From the NCBI RefSeq assembly GCF_024170005.1, contig NZ_JALJXJ010000002.1, forward strand, positions 434,001 through 498,000: a stretch of DNA of 64,000 bases, given 5' to 3'. This DNA comes from Azospirillum lipoferum (GTDB taxonomy: Bacteria > Pseudomonadota > Alphaproteobacteria > Azospirillales > Azospirillaceae). Shown piece by piece: positions 28,195 through 37,188 of this stretch; position 1 is the first letter of the stretch; the number at the start of each line of letters is the position of its first letter. Position numbers and translations under genes: made by a program. Under the pieces are notes generated by a model that saw only the letters and a program-made list of their open reading frames with translations, ran no database searches and was not told where the DNA came from.

Positions 28195-29088
28195 ATGATC
28201 GACGATGCGGAATTGGATTGGGAGGATATCCGCGCCTTCCTGACCACGGCACACCGCGGCAGCCTGACCGCGGCGGCTCAGCGGTTGCGGCTGAGCCCGC
28301 CGACCCTGGGCCGCCGGCTGAAGCGGCTGGAGGATGCGTTGGGCGGCCCGCTGTTCGACCGGTTGCCCAACCGGCTGGAGCTGACGGCGCTCGGCCGCTC
28401 CGTTCTCGACAGCGCCGCGGTGATGGGCGAAGCCGCCGCGGCCTTCGCCCGCAACGCCGACCGGCTGGCCACGACCAGCCAGCCGGTGCGGGTGACGGCG
28501 ACGACCTCCGTCTCCGCCTTCCTCACCCTGCATCTGCCCGACCTGCTGGCGGAGACCGGGGCCGACCTGACCATCCTCAGCACCCGCAACGCCCTGAATT
28601 TGGCCCAACGCGAAGCCGACATCGCACTGCGGATGGATCGGGTGCCGGCCGAAGGCGATCTGGTCACCCGCCGCCTCGGACGCTTCGGCTTCACGCTTTA
28701 CGCGGTGCAGGGGTTGCGTGACGACTGGTCCGGCCACTGGGACGGTGTTCCGGTGGTCGGGTTGCCGGAAACCCGGCGGCGGCCGTCGCAATCGGGATGG
28801 GTGGACGATACGGTCCGGGAGCGCGGCGGCCGCATCGTGGCGCGGCTCAGCGAATTGCCGATGCGGCTCGACGCCGCCCGGCGCGGAATGGGGATGACGC
28901 TGCTTCCCTGCGTGCTCGGCGATGCCGAACCGATACTGGTCCGCGTCATCGACCCGCCGGCCGCGCTCAGCGAGGACGTCCATCTGCTGGTCCACCGCGA
29001 CCGGCGCGACGCGCCGGCCGTCGCCGCAGTGGTCGATGCCCTGGTCCGGCTGTTCCGCCGCCACGCCGAAACACTGGCGGGGGATTAG
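28195..29088 (+). CDS. LysR-family transcriptional regulator
   Basis: A 297-residue LTTR. Residues 8-66 form the helix-turn-helix domain (WEDIRAFLTTAHRGSLTAAAQRLRLSPPTLGRRLKRLE), ahead of the effector-binding domain, which is short and diverges from typical periplasmic-binding folds but has the expected layout (ADIALRMDRVPAEGDLVTRRLG). In this LTTR subgroup the regulator acts on neighbouring oxidoreductase or transporter genes; here the neighbours are a Nudix gene upstream and recN converging downstream, so the target is unclear. Start ATG chosen for homologue length. Confidence 0.88.
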   Translation: MIDDAELDWEDIRAFLTTAHRGSLTAAAQRLRLSPPTLGRRLKRLEDALGGPLFDRLPNRLELTALGRSVLDSAAVMGEAAAAFARNADRLATTSQPVRVTATTSVSAFLTLHLPDLLAETGADLTILSTRNALNLAQREADIALRMDRVPAEGDLVTRRLGRFGFTLYAVQGLRDDWSGHWDGVPVVGLPETRRRPSQSGWVDDTVRERGGRIVARLSELPMRLDAARRGMGMTLLPCVLGDAEPILVRVIDPPAALSEDVHLLVHRDRRDAPAVAAVVDALVRLFRRHAETLAGD

Positions 29089-29096
29089 CCGTCACG

Positions 29097-30788
29097 TCAG
29101 CCGCGGCCGGCGATCAGGCTGTCGGCGGCAGCGCGGGCTTCGGCGGTGACGGTGGCGCCGGACAGCATGCGGGCGATCTCCTCGCGCCGCTCGTCGCCGT
29201 CCAGTTCGGCGACGCCGGTGGTGACCTGCTCGCCCTTCTGCGACTTCTGCACCTTCAGGTGAACGGCGCCGCGCGCCGCGACCTGAGGGCTGTGGGTGAC
29301 GACCAGCACCTGCAGGCCATGGCCCAGCGTTTCCAGCCGCTCGCCCACCGCGGCGGCGACGGCGCCGCCGATGCCGGTGTCCACCTCGTCGAACACCAGC
29401 GTGCCGACGGTGGAGGTCTGGGCCAGCACCACCTTCAGCGCCAGCATGAAGCGCGCCAGCTCACCGCCCGACGCGATCTTGTTCAGCGCCCCCGGCGGGG
29501 AGCCGGGGTTGGTGGCGACCTGGAAGGCGACCCGGTCGATGCCCGACGCGCTCCATTCCGACTCGTCAACCGGCTCGACCAGCGTGCGGAACTTGGCCTT
29601 CTCCATCTTCAGCGGCGCCAGTTCGGCGGCGACCGCCACGTCCAGCCGCCCGGCGGCCTCGCGGCGGGCGGCGCCCAGCATCTCGGCGGCCTTGTGGAAG
29701 GCGGTGCGGGCCTGTTCGGCCTCCTTCGCCAGCTTGGCCAGCAGGTCGCCCTGATCCTCGATCAGCAGCAGGCGGCCGGCCATCTCCTCGCGAAGGGCGG
29801 CCAGCGCATCGACGCCGACGCCATGCTTGCGGGCGGCGGCGCGCAGCGCGAACAGCCGTTCCTCCAGCTTCTCCAGCGCCCGCGGGTCCATGTCGACGCC
29901 GCTGGAGACGGCCTGGAGGGCGGCGATCGCCTCCCCCGCCTCGGTCGCGGCACGGTCGAGCGCGGCGATCACCGGGTCCAGCGTACCGCCGGCCCGCTCG
30001 GCGATGCGGCTCAGGGTGCGGATGGCGGAGGACAGGGCGCGTTCCACGCCACGGTCGCCCGACAGTTCGGCATAGGCGGCGTTCATGCCGTCGACCAGCT
30101 TTTCCCGGTGCATCAGCACCGCGCGGGTCTCCGACAGTTCCTCCTCCTCGCCGGCCTTGGGGGCGAGCGCATCCAGCTCGGCCACGGCGTGGCGGAGATA
30201 TTCCTCTTCGGAGCGGGCACGGGCGATGTCGGCGGCGGCGGAATGGCGCGCGTCCTCCACCTGCCTCCAGGCGCGGTGGGCGGCGGCGACCTGCGCCGCC
30301 TGGGCCGACAGGCCGGCATAGGCGTCGAGCACGCTGCGGTGGGTCTGCGGGTTCAGCAGGCCGTGGGTGTCGAACTGGCCATGCACCTCGACCAGTTCGG
30401 CGCCCAGGGTCTTCAACAGGCCAACGCCGACCGGCTGGTCGTTCACCCAGGCGCGGCTGCGCCCGTCGGTGTTGACGGTGCGGCGGATCACCAGTGTCTG
30501 GTAACCGGCCGAGCCGTCACCCGAATCGGCGTCGAGCCCCTGTTCCTTCAGGATGGCGAAGGCCGGGTGGTCACCCGACAGCTCGAATTCCGCGGTGACG
30601 GCGGCCTGATCGGCGCCATGGCGCACCAGACCCGACTCCGCACGCGCGCCGAGGGCCAGCCCCAGGGCGTCGAGCAGGATCGACTTGCCGGCACCGGTCT
30701 CGCCGGTCAGGGCACACAGGCCCTTGCGGAAGGACAGGCTCAGCCGCTCGATCAGGACGACGTCCCGGATCGTCAGCGACACGAGCAT
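29097..30788 (-). CDS. recN: DNA repair protein RecN
   Basis: SMC-like ATPase that acts early in double-strand break repair. The 563-residue product has an N-terminal Walker A (TGETGAGKSILLDALGLALG), a central coiled coil (about 165-400), the ABC signature ASGGELARFMLALKVV and Walker B VFDEVDTGIGG. The ATG at 30788 (MLVSLTIRD) matches the universal RecN start. The gene begins 8 bases after bamD, an arrangement common in alphaproteobacteria (bamD-recN-ligA), though ligA is not next here. No LexA box was sought beyond inspection; none is obvious. Confidence 0.95.
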   Translation of the reverse strand: MLVSLTIRDVVLIERLSLSFRKGLCALTGETGAGKSILLDALGLALGARAESGLVRHGADQAAVTAEFELSGDHPAFAILKEQGLDADSGDGSAGYQTLVIRRTVNTDGRSRAWVNDQPVGVGLLKTLGAELVEVHGQFDTHGLLNPQTHRSVLDAYAGLSAQAAQVAAAHRAWRQVEDARHSAAADIARARSEEEYLRHAVAELDALAPKAGEEEELSETRAVLMHREKLVDGMNAAYAELSGDRGVERALSSAIRTLSRIAERAGGTLDPVIAALDRAATEAGEAIAALQAVSSGVDMDPRALEKLEERLFALRAAARKHGVGVDALAALREEMAGRLLLIEDQGDLLAKLAKEAEQARTAFHKAAEMLGAARREAAGRLDVAVAAELAPLKMEKAKFRTLVEPVDESEWSASGIDRVAFQVATNPGSPPGALNKIASGGELARFMLALKVVLAQTSTVGTLVFDEVDTGIGGAVAAAVGERLETLGHGLQVLVVTHSPQVAARGAVHLKVQKSQKGEQVTTGVAELDGDERREEIARMLSGATVTAEARAAADSLIAGRG

Positions 30789-30796
30789 GGAACGGC

Positions 30797-31612
30797 CTAG
30801 AACAGGGAGTTCCAGGCTCGATTGAGCCACGACTTCTCGTTTCGCTCGGGACGCAGGTTGGCGTCCACCAGCAGTGCGTAGCTGTCCGTGTACCATTCGC
30901 TGCCGGGGAAGTTGTGGCCGAGCACGGCCGCGGCGGCCTTCGCCTCGTCGGTCACGCCCAGCGCCAGATAGCACTCCACCAGCCGGTGCAGCGCCTCAGG
31001 CACATGGGACGTGGTCTGGTAATTTTCAACGACGGCGCGGAACCGGTTGATCGCGGCGGTATACTGGTGCTGACGCAGGTAGAAGCGCCCGACCTCCATC
31101 TCCTTGCCGGCAAGGTGATCGTTGGTCAGGTCGATCTTCAGCTTCGCGTCGCGGGCGTATTTGCTGTCGGGGAAGCGGCGGACCACCTCCTGCAGGCTGT
31201 CGAGCGCCCGGCGAGTCATCCGCTGGTCGCGGCGCACGTCGGTGATCTGCTCGTAATAGCACAGCGCCCGCATGTAATAGGCGTAATCGACGTCCGGGCT
31301 GCCCGGATGAAGCTGGATGAAACGGTCGAGCGCCAGGATGGCGTCGTCGTACTTCAGATCCTGGTATTGGGCATAGGCGGCAAGAAGCTGCGCCTTGCTG
31401 GCCGAATCCGAATAGGGATGCTGGCGCTCCACCTCGTCGTAGAGCTTCGCGGCCTTCTTGAAGGACTCCTCGCGCATCGCCGCGTCGGCTTCCGACAGAA
31501 GCTGGTCGGCCGGGCGTTCGACATACGCATCCTCCTTGGTGGAGGAGCAGGCGGACAGAGCGGCGGACAGGAGAATGGCCGTCAGCGGCAGGCGGTACGG
31601 GCGAGGAAGCAT
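30797..31612 (-). CDS. bamD: outer membrane assembly lipoprotein BamD
   Basis: Essential lipoprotein of the BAM complex that inserts outer-membrane beta-barrels. The 271-residue product has a signal ending LSAC (lipid Cys22), then five TPR-like units (PADQLLSEADAAMREESFKKAAKLYDEVERQHPYSDS, and ALDRFIQLHPGSPDVDYAYYMRALCYYEQI, partial quotations). The conserved basic residues between repeats are present. It precedes recN by 8 bases. Confidence 0.95.
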   Translation of the reverse strand: MLPRPYRLPLTAILLSAALSACSSTKEDAYVERPADQLLSEADAAMREESFKKAAKLYDEVERQHPYSDSASKAQLLAAYAQYQDLKYDDAILALDRFIQLHPGSPDVDYAYYMRALCYYEQITDVRRDQRMTRRALDSLQEVVRRFPDSKYARDAKLKIDLTNDHLAGKEMEVGRFYLRQHQYTAAINRFRAVVENYQTTSHVPEALHRLVECYLALGVTDEAKAAAAVLGHNFPGSEWYTDSYALLVDANLRPERNEKSWLNRAWNSLF

Positions 31613-31738
31613 CGTCGTCTTGGGCGCTTTCGAAGTTGCCCCTGTATAGCACGCCGGGGTAAGGGCGCCGCAAGCGGTAACGCGAGGTTGGGCAATACGC
31701 CCCTCCCCGCGTCCGGCGGAAAATGGATGGAAAGCGCC

Positions 31739-32476
31739 TTAGCCGAACAGCGCGTCGATGTCGGCCTGGCTGATGTTGCCGCTGTCGGGGGTGGCTTCGG
31801 CCGGGCCGTGCAGGTCGAGGTTCTCGTCCTTCTTGGTGACGGACGGCGGCAGCGGCATCGCCTCGAACTCGCGCTTGTTCCACAGGCCCATCATCGCGTC
31901 GACGCGCTCTTCGATGAAGGACATGGCGCGGACGACCTTGGTGATGCGCTGGCCGGTCAGATCCTGGAAGTTGCAGGCCTCATAGATACGGACGATCACG
32001 TCGACCATGTCGTTGACGCGGTCGTTGTGATAGCCCTCCGGCAGCGACGACTTCAGCTCCGACACCACCTCTTCCAGCTCTTCGGCGCAGGCCATGATGG
32101 TGTTGGTCGCGGCCTCCGTCGCGGCGACGACGGCGCCCAGTTCCTGGCTGGCCTGCTGGAATTTGTCGTCACCGGCCAGCGGGTGGCGGATGGCGGCCAT
32201 TTCCACCTTGGTCGCCTTGATACGGCCGGAGATGTCGGCGATCTCGACCTGGATCTGGTCGATCTGCGCCGCATCCATGGCCAGGAAGCGGTCAAGCTTG
32301 GCGCCAAGGTCGCTGACGGCCCGCAGAACTTCGGTGTTGTCGGCCTGGACCACCTGGGTCGGCGCCGGAAGAGCCGCCGCCGCGGCGGCGCCGTCTTCGA
32401 TCAGCGCCTGGAACGGGTGCCCGGATTTGCGGGCTTTCTGAAGCTCGGCCATGAAGGGCTTGGTCATCTGCTTCAT
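31739..32476 (-). CDS. cheZ: CheY-P phosphatase CheZ
   Basis: Dephosphorylates the chemotaxis regulator CheY. The 245-residue protein is mostly helical, and the long hairpin contains FQDLTGQR with Asp172 and Gln176, equivalent to the catalytic pair Asp143/Gln147 of E. coli CheZ. The C-terminus, SQADIDALFG (236-245), resembles the CheY-binding tail of CheZ and even more the N-terminal CheY-binding motif of FliM. ATG 32476 removes a 51-residue upstream extension that is Arg/Pro-rich and unlikely to be coding. It is the last gene of a cheY-cheZ2-cheZ run. Confidence 0.88.
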   Translation of the reverse strand: MKQMTKPFMAELQKARKSGHPFQALIEDGAAAAAALPAPTQVVQADNTEVLRAVSDLGAKLDRFLAMDAAQIDQIQVEIADISGRIKATKVEMAAIRHPLAGDDKFQQASQELGAVVAATEAATNTIMACAEELEEVVSELKSSLPEGYHNDRVNDMVDVIVRIYEACNFQDLTGQRITKVVRAMSFIEERVDAMMGLWNKREFEAMPLPPSVTKKDENLDLHGPAEATPDSGNISQADIDALFG

Positions 32477-32671
32477 CCTCGGTCCCGCCTCTCGGAAACG
32501 GCCGCCTGTGGCCTGTGGTGGTGGAATCTGGTGGTGGATGTCTGGTCGCGTCGGTTCTGCATTCTGATCGGCTGACCATCCCCTATCCGGCCATCGGCGG
32601 GCAGGGGCGGTCAATCCGGGGAAACCCATGAGGCTCTGTCGGCCGGGCGTCTGTCGGCCGGGGACCGGCCC

Positions 32672-33760
32672 TTACCCGAACAGGGCGTCGATCGCCGCCT
32701 GATCCAGCGGGACCGGCGGCTCCGCCGCTGCGGGCGGTGGTGGTGGCGGAGCGGGCTTGGCAGCCGCCTTGGGCTTCGGCGCCGCACCCGGCGGTTTCGG
32801 TACCGGCTTCTTGGCCGGTGCCGGGGCCGGCGTTGGGGCCGGTGCATCGAACATGCTGTCGATGTCGGACTGGCTCGCCACCGCGGGTGCCGGGCTGTCG
32901 AACATGCTGTCGATGTCCGCCTGGCTGGCCTTGACCGGAGCAGCCGCGGGGGCGGGGGCGTCGAACATGCTGTCGATGTCGGCCTGACTCGACTGAACCG
33001 GGGCCGGCGGCGGAGGAGGAGGCGGTGGCGCGACCGGGACCGGCGCCGGGCTGTCGAACATGCTGTCGACATCCGCCTGGCTGACGCCATGGCCGTCCAG
33101 CTGCGGACCGTTCAGCAGATGGGCGTCGGGGCGGGTGTCCGTCTGCTCTTCCTTGACGATGATGCCAGCCAGCCCATCCTCGCCCCAGATGCTGATCATG
33201 GCCATGACGCGCTGCTCGATGTAGCGGAGCGCGTTGACCACCTTGCTGGTGCGCTGGCCCGTCAGATCCTGGAAGGAACAGGCGGTGAAGATGTCGTTCA
33301 CCTGGGTGTCGATCTCGCCGCACATCGCCGGATCGGCACCGCTGGCGCGAAGCTTGCCCGCCAGTTCCATCAGCCGTTCGGCGGCGTTCAGGATCTCGAA
33401 GGACGCGCGTTCGGTCGAAATGACGATGGCGTCCAGTTCGTTGGTGGCCGACAGGATCTTGTCGCCCGAGCCGTCGGGGGGGCGCAGCGCCGCCACTTCC
33501 CGCCGCGCCTGCTCGATCGACGCGGCCATTTCCATCAGTTCTCGGCGCAGGACACCGACATGCTTGCCGGCCTCCACCGCTTCGTTCTGCCGGCTCCAGG
33601 AGTCGCGGAACTCCTGAAGCATGGCGCGCACTTCCTCCGTCGCGGCCCCGAGGGACCGCCGGTGGAGCCGCCGCAGGAAGGCCCTGCCCTTCGCCGATCG
33701 GGCGATGGCATCCTCGATCTGCTCGAACTCTTCATCGGACAGCTGCGGAAGCTGCTCCAA
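32672..33760 (-). CDS. CheZ-like protein with five CheY-binding-type motifs
   Basis: A 362-residue second CheZ. Residues 1-205 form the helical phosphatase core with FQDLTGQR (Asp165, Gln169), the catalytic pair. Residues 206-362 are a Pro/Ala-rich unstructured tail carrying SQADVDSMF (227-235), SQADIDSMF (258-266 and 279-287), SQSDIDSMF (296-304) and a terminal DQAAIDALF (353-361). Each resembles the FliM N-terminal CheY-binding motif and the tail of the neighbouring CheZ. A TTG start at 33760 is used because GGGGAG precedes it at good spacing and no ATG fits. It lies between cheY and cheZ. A multivalent CheY-P sink or scaffold is inferred; an adaptor between CheY and the motor is an alternative. 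Confidence 0.82.
   Translation of the reverse strand: MEQLPQLSDEEFEQIEDAIARSAKGRAFLRRLHRRSLGAATEEVRAMLQEFRDSWSRQNEAVEAGKHVGVLRRELMEMAASIEQARREVAALRPPDGSGDKILSATNELDAIVISTERASFEILNAAERLMELAGKLRASGADPAMCGEIDTQVNDIFTACSFQDLTGQRTSKVVNALRYIEQRVMAMISIWGEDGLAGIIVKEEQTDTRPDAHLLNGPQLDGHGVSQADVDSMFDSPAPVPVAPPPPPPPPAPVQSSQADIDSMFDAPAPAAAPVKASQADIDSMFDSPAPAVASQSDIDSMFDAPAPTPAPAPAKKPVPKPPGAAPKPKAAAKPAPPPPPPAAAEPPVPLDQAAIDALFG
32849..33082 (-). repeat. coding repeats for SQADIDSMF motifs
   Basis: Four 27-base units within the CheZ-like gene (32849-32875, 32900-32926, 32963-32989, 33056-33082), near-identical in sequence and separated by Pro/Ala codons of varied length (24, 36 and 66 bases). The irregular spacers and the open frame show protein-level repeats, not a CRISPR array. 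Confidence 0.85.
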
Positions 33761-33873
33761 ACCGGTCCACTCCCCAAACTGAATGCGCCGGCCGTCCCAC
33801 GGACCCGGACGGCCGAACCGGGCGCCGGACGGCCGTTGCCGTCCCTGCCGCCCCCACTTCGCAAACCCGAAGA

Positions 33874-34239
33874 TCAGCCGCCGATGACGGCCTGGATCTT
33901 CTGCTTCAGCGTGTCGGCGTTGAAGGGCTTGACGATGTAGTTGTTCACGCCGGCCTGCTTGGCGGCGATGACGTTCTCGGTCTTGCTCTCGGCGGTGACC
34001 ATGATGAAGGGCGTTGCCGCCAGCTTCGCATCCGCACGGATTTCCTTCAGGAGCTGCAGGCCGGTCATCGGCTCCATGTTCCAGTCGGAGATGATGAGGC
34101 CGAACTTGCTCTCACGCAGCTTCGCCAGCGCCGACACGCCGTCGCCGGCCTCGTCGATGTCGGTGTAGCCGATCTGGGTCAACAGGTTCCGCACGATGCG
34201 CCGCATGGTGGCGTAATCATCGACGACGAGGATCTTCAT
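33874..34239 (-). CDS. cheY: chemotaxis response regulator CheY
   Basis: A 121-residue single-domain receiver: acidic pair Asp7/Asp8 (ILVVDDYATMRRIVRNLL), phospho-acceptor Asp52 (IISDWNMEPMTG), Thr82 and Lys104 (IVKPF). The sequence is close to the classical flagellar-motor CheY group (the DWNMP-type loop is typical). Being first in a run with two CheZ-type phosphatase genes supports a role in motility. About 245 bases separate it from the upstream gene, giving room for its promoter. Confidence 0.93.
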   Translation of the reverse strand: MKILVVDDYATMRRIVRNLLTQIGYTDIDEAGDGVSALAKLRESKFGLIISDWNMEPMTGLQLLKEIRADAKLAATPFIMVTAESKTENVIAAKQAGVNNYIVKPFNADTLKQKIQAVIGG

Positions 34240-34485
34240 CTAGACGTCTCCGCAATAATCCGTTGCCGGTGTCTGTCCGGCCGTTACGCCCACCCGGCGC
34301 GGGGGCTGCGCCGTAAACCGGGATAATGATGCCGACTGTAGTGCCCTAACTGCCGCCAAAAGTCATCCCCTTGGGTCACACTGAAGCAGGCCGGTAAAGA
34401 ACGTGTTACCACGGGCGGCAACATCTTGCGGAATCAGGGGCGTCCCCAGCACCCGGCCGCAATTTGATACAGCCGCCCGTTCCGG

Positions 34486-36537
34486 TCACAGGGGGGCGGT
34501 CGCCTGCTCCAGCCAGCGGCGGGCCGCATCGTCCAGCAGCGGCGCCAGCGACTCGCACACCCGCGCATGATAGGCGTCGACCCAGGCGGCCTCAGCGTCG
34601 CTCAGCAGTGCCCGCTCGATCAGCGCGCGATCGATCGGCACCAGGGTGAGCGGCTCGAACTCCAGGACCGGGCGTTCGGCCCCTGTCAGTTCACCTGCCG
34701 TTTCCACCGGCTGGACAACGATCAGGTTCTCGATGCGGATGCCGTAGGCGCCGGTCTTGTAATAGCCGGGCTCGTTAGACAGGATCATGCCCGGTTGCAG
34801 GGCCACGACATTCCCAACCTTCGACACCCGTTGCGGCCCCTCATGCACCGACAGGAAGCTCCCGACGCCGTGGCCGGTGCCATGGTCATAGTCCAGCCCC
34901 GCCTGCCACAGCGGCAGCCGCGCCAGCACGTCCAGTTGCGAGCCGGTGGTGCCGCGCGGGAAGCGCACGGTCGACAGCGCGATGTGCCCCTTCAGCACGC
35001 GGGTGAAGCGGTCGCGCATTTCCGCCGCCATCGCCGGATCGGGATCGCCGACCGCCAGCGTGCGGGTGACGTCGGTGGTGCCGTCCAGATATTGCGCACC
35101 GCTGTCCAGCAGGAAGATGCTGCCCGGCTCCAGCCGCCGGTCGGTCTCCGGCGTGACGCGGTAATGGACGATGGCACCATTCGGCCCGGCCCCGGCGATG
35201 GTGTCGAAGCTGACGCCGCGGAACCGCTCATTCTCCCGCCGGCAGGCCAGCAGCCGCTCGACCACGGCCAGCTCGGTCAGCGTGCCCTTCGGCGCCTCTT
35301 CAGAGAACCAGTGCAGGAAACGGACAAGGGCGGCGCCGTCGCGGACATGGGCGGCGCGGGTGCCGGCCAGCTCCGCCGCGTTCTTGCAGGCCTTCGGCAG
35401 GGCGCAGGGGTCGCCGTCGCGCTCCACCCTGGCACCGGCCAGATGCAGCCGGTCGACGATCCAGGCCGAGGTGCAGCTGGGATCGGCCAGCACGCGGGCG
35501 GAGCCGCGGGCGACGGCGTCCAGTGCCGGGCCGAACTCCGCCACCGGCCGCACCCGCACCTGATTTCCCAGATGGGCGCGGGTCTGCGGCGCCAGCTTGC
35601 GCGGGTCGAGGAACAGCTCCACCGACGCATCGGCGGACAGGATGGCGAAGGACAGCGGCAGCGGCGTGCAGGGCACGTCGGCGCCGCGGATGTTCAGCAG
35701 CCAGGCGATGCTGTCCGGCTGGGTCAGCACGGCGGCGGCGATGCCCTTCTGCCCCAGCTCGTCGGCAAGGCGGGCCCGCTTGTCGGCGGAGCTTTCGCCG
35801 GCAAAGGTTTCATCCTGTGGCACGACGGGGGTTAGCGGCGCCGGCGGCTGGTCCTGCCACACCGAATCGAGCGGGTTGTCCTCGCAGGCCACCAGCAGGA
35901 TGCCGGCGCGTTCCAGGGCGGCGCGGGTCTTCTCCACCCAGCCGATGGTGTGCAGCCAGGGATCGAAGCCGAAGCGCCCACCTTCGGGCAGGGCGGCGAC
36001 GATCCAGTCGGTCAGCGGGTCCTCGACCAGATGCCTGTACTCGTAGAGGTCGGCCGGGACCTCGCTGCGGACCTGGAGGGTGTAGCGGCCGTCGACGAAG
36101 ATCGCGGCGTGTCCGGATGTCACCACCGCGTTGCCGGCCGACCCGGTGAAGCCGGTCAGCCAGCCCAGCCGCTGGGCGCGCGGCGGCACATATTCGCCCT
36201 GATGCTCGTCGCCGCGCGGCACGATGAAGCCGTCGAGATCACGGCGCTTCAGCGCGGCGCGCAGGTCGGCCAGCCGCTGGGCCGGGCCGGGATTGGCCGC
36301 CGGCGCCTCGGCCGCCAGCAGCGCCTTCAGCGCCTGGAGCTGTCCGGTCAGGGCGGGCGGGAGGTTTTCCCCCACCAGCACCGACCAGGCGGCGGGATCC
36401 TCCCCCTCCGGCGCCGCCAGCACGCCGGCGAGCAGGGCGCGGACATCGGCGGGAGAGCGGCCGGTCGCGGCCTCGGTCAACAGGGTCGCAAGGGCGTCGT
36501 CGCCACGATAGGCAGCGGAGGGAATCGCGCTGGGCAC
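34486..36537 (-). CDS. aminopeptidase P family protein (M24)
   Basis: Xaa-Pro aminopeptidase-like metalloenzyme of about 683 residues. Creatinase-type N-terminal domains (LDGFIVPRGDEHQGEYV) precede the pita-bread catalytic domain with its five metal ligands in DSGAQYLDGTTDVTRT, GTGHGVGSFLSVHEGP, ILSNEPGYY and GIRIENLIVV. The GTG at 36537 has AAGGA upstream; it leaves about 85 residues ahead of the usual family start, so a later start is possible. Eukaryote-like long form, common in alphaproteobacteria. It follows the TerB-like gene on the same strand. Confidence 0.9.
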   Translation of the reverse strand: MPSAIPSAAYRGDDALATLLTEAATGRSPADVRALLAGVLAAPEGEDPAAWSVLVGENLPPALTGQLQALKALLAAEAPAANPGPAQRLADLRAALKRRDLDGFIVPRGDEHQGEYVPPRAQRLGWLTGFTGSAGNAVVTSGHAAIFVDGRYTLQVRSEVPADLYEYRHLVEDPLTDWIVAALPEGGRFGFDPWLHTIGWVEKTRAALERAGILLVACEDNPLDSVWQDQPPAPLTPVVPQDETFAGESSADKRARLADELGQKGIAAAVLTQPDSIAWLLNIRGADVPCTPLPLSFAILSADASVELFLDPRKLAPQTRAHLGNQVRVRPVAEFGPALDAVARGSARVLADPSCTSAWIVDRLHLAGARVERDGDPCALPKACKNAAELAGTRAAHVRDGAALVRFLHWFSEEAPKGTLTELAVVERLLACRRENERFRGVSFDTIAGAGPNGAIVHYRVTPETDRRLEPGSIFLLDSGAQYLDGTTDVTRTLAVGDPDPAMAAEMRDRFTRVLKGHIALSTVRFPRGTTGSQLDVLARLPLWQAGLDYDHGTGHGVGSFLSVHEGPQRVSKVGNVVALQPGMILSNEPGYYKTGAYGIRIENLIVVQPVETAGELTGAERPVLEFEPLTLVPIDRALIERALLSDAEAAWVDAYHARVCESLAPLLDDAARRWLEQATAPL

Positions 36538-36652
36538 GGAACCTGTTCCTTGGAAGAGTGAATCCTGTGGACACAGGCTAGGCACCCCGCAGGCCGTGCG
36601 CAAGCGGCGGGGTGGCGGCTATGCCGGTTGGGGTGGGGCCAACCCGGCCTCC

Positions 36653-37123
36653 TCAGACCGGCAACCCCGCATCGTCCGGCAGCCCGAGCCGGGCCAGCAC
36701 CCGCTTGCGGGCCTCGCCGCGCTCGACGTCGGAGATGTGCAGCAACCCGCCGATCCGCCGCAGCAGGCTCGATTCCAGATCGTTCAGCACGCCGTCGGCA
36801 TAGGCGACCTCCCACAGCATCTCGATGATCCAGAGGCGGTGGCCGGGCGGGCAACGGTCCATGATGACGCTGACGTAGCGGAGGTAGGGCGACACGTCCT
36901 CGGTGTCGAAGACGGCGGCGGACAGCAGGTCCTGCGCCTCTTCCTCGCTCAGCCTGAAATGGCGGCGGACGACCGACAGGATGCGGTCGCGCTCCGCTTC
37001 GGAAATGGTGTCGTCGGTACGCGCGGCCTCGACCATCAGGGCGGCGGCGGCGGCTTGCAGGGCGTCCTCGCCCGGCTCGATGCCGTCGTCGCCCGTGAAC
37101 AAGGACCGGATGCGGTTCAGCAT
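36653..37123 (-). CDS. TerB-like (tellurite resistance B domain) protein
   Basis: A 156-residue all-helical protein of the TerB/DjlA N-terminal fold: paired acidic motifs AARTDDTISEAERDRI and VAYADGVLNDLESSLLRRI are the two metal-binding helical repeats. Function in stand-alone form is not established; tellurite resistance is a historical name. Lies between prmA and the aminopeptidase P gene, in the same direction, with a 65-base gap from prmA. Confidence 0.85.
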   Translation of the reverse strand: MLNRIRSLFTGDDGIEPGEDALQAAAAALMVEAARTDDTISEAERDRILSVVRRHFRLSEEEAQDLLSAAVFDTEDVSPYLRYVSVIMDRCPPGHRLWIIEMLWEVAYADGVLNDLESSLLRRIGGLLHISDVERGEARKRVLARLGLPDDAGLPV

Positions 37124-37188
37124 GGTGGCTCCCTGGAAACGTGTGTAACCATCGTCCCTAGGGGAAGTCGCATCACGGCCCTATGGTT

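Noticed and set aside
28797-30800. Plus-strand open frame of 667 codons
   Set aside because: Antisense to recN, which is certain from its motifs.
32849-33082. Spaced repeats resembling a CRISPR array
   Set aside because: Repeats keep one reading frame, encode SQADIDSMF motifs, have spacers of unequal length made of Pro/Ala codons, and there are no cas genes.
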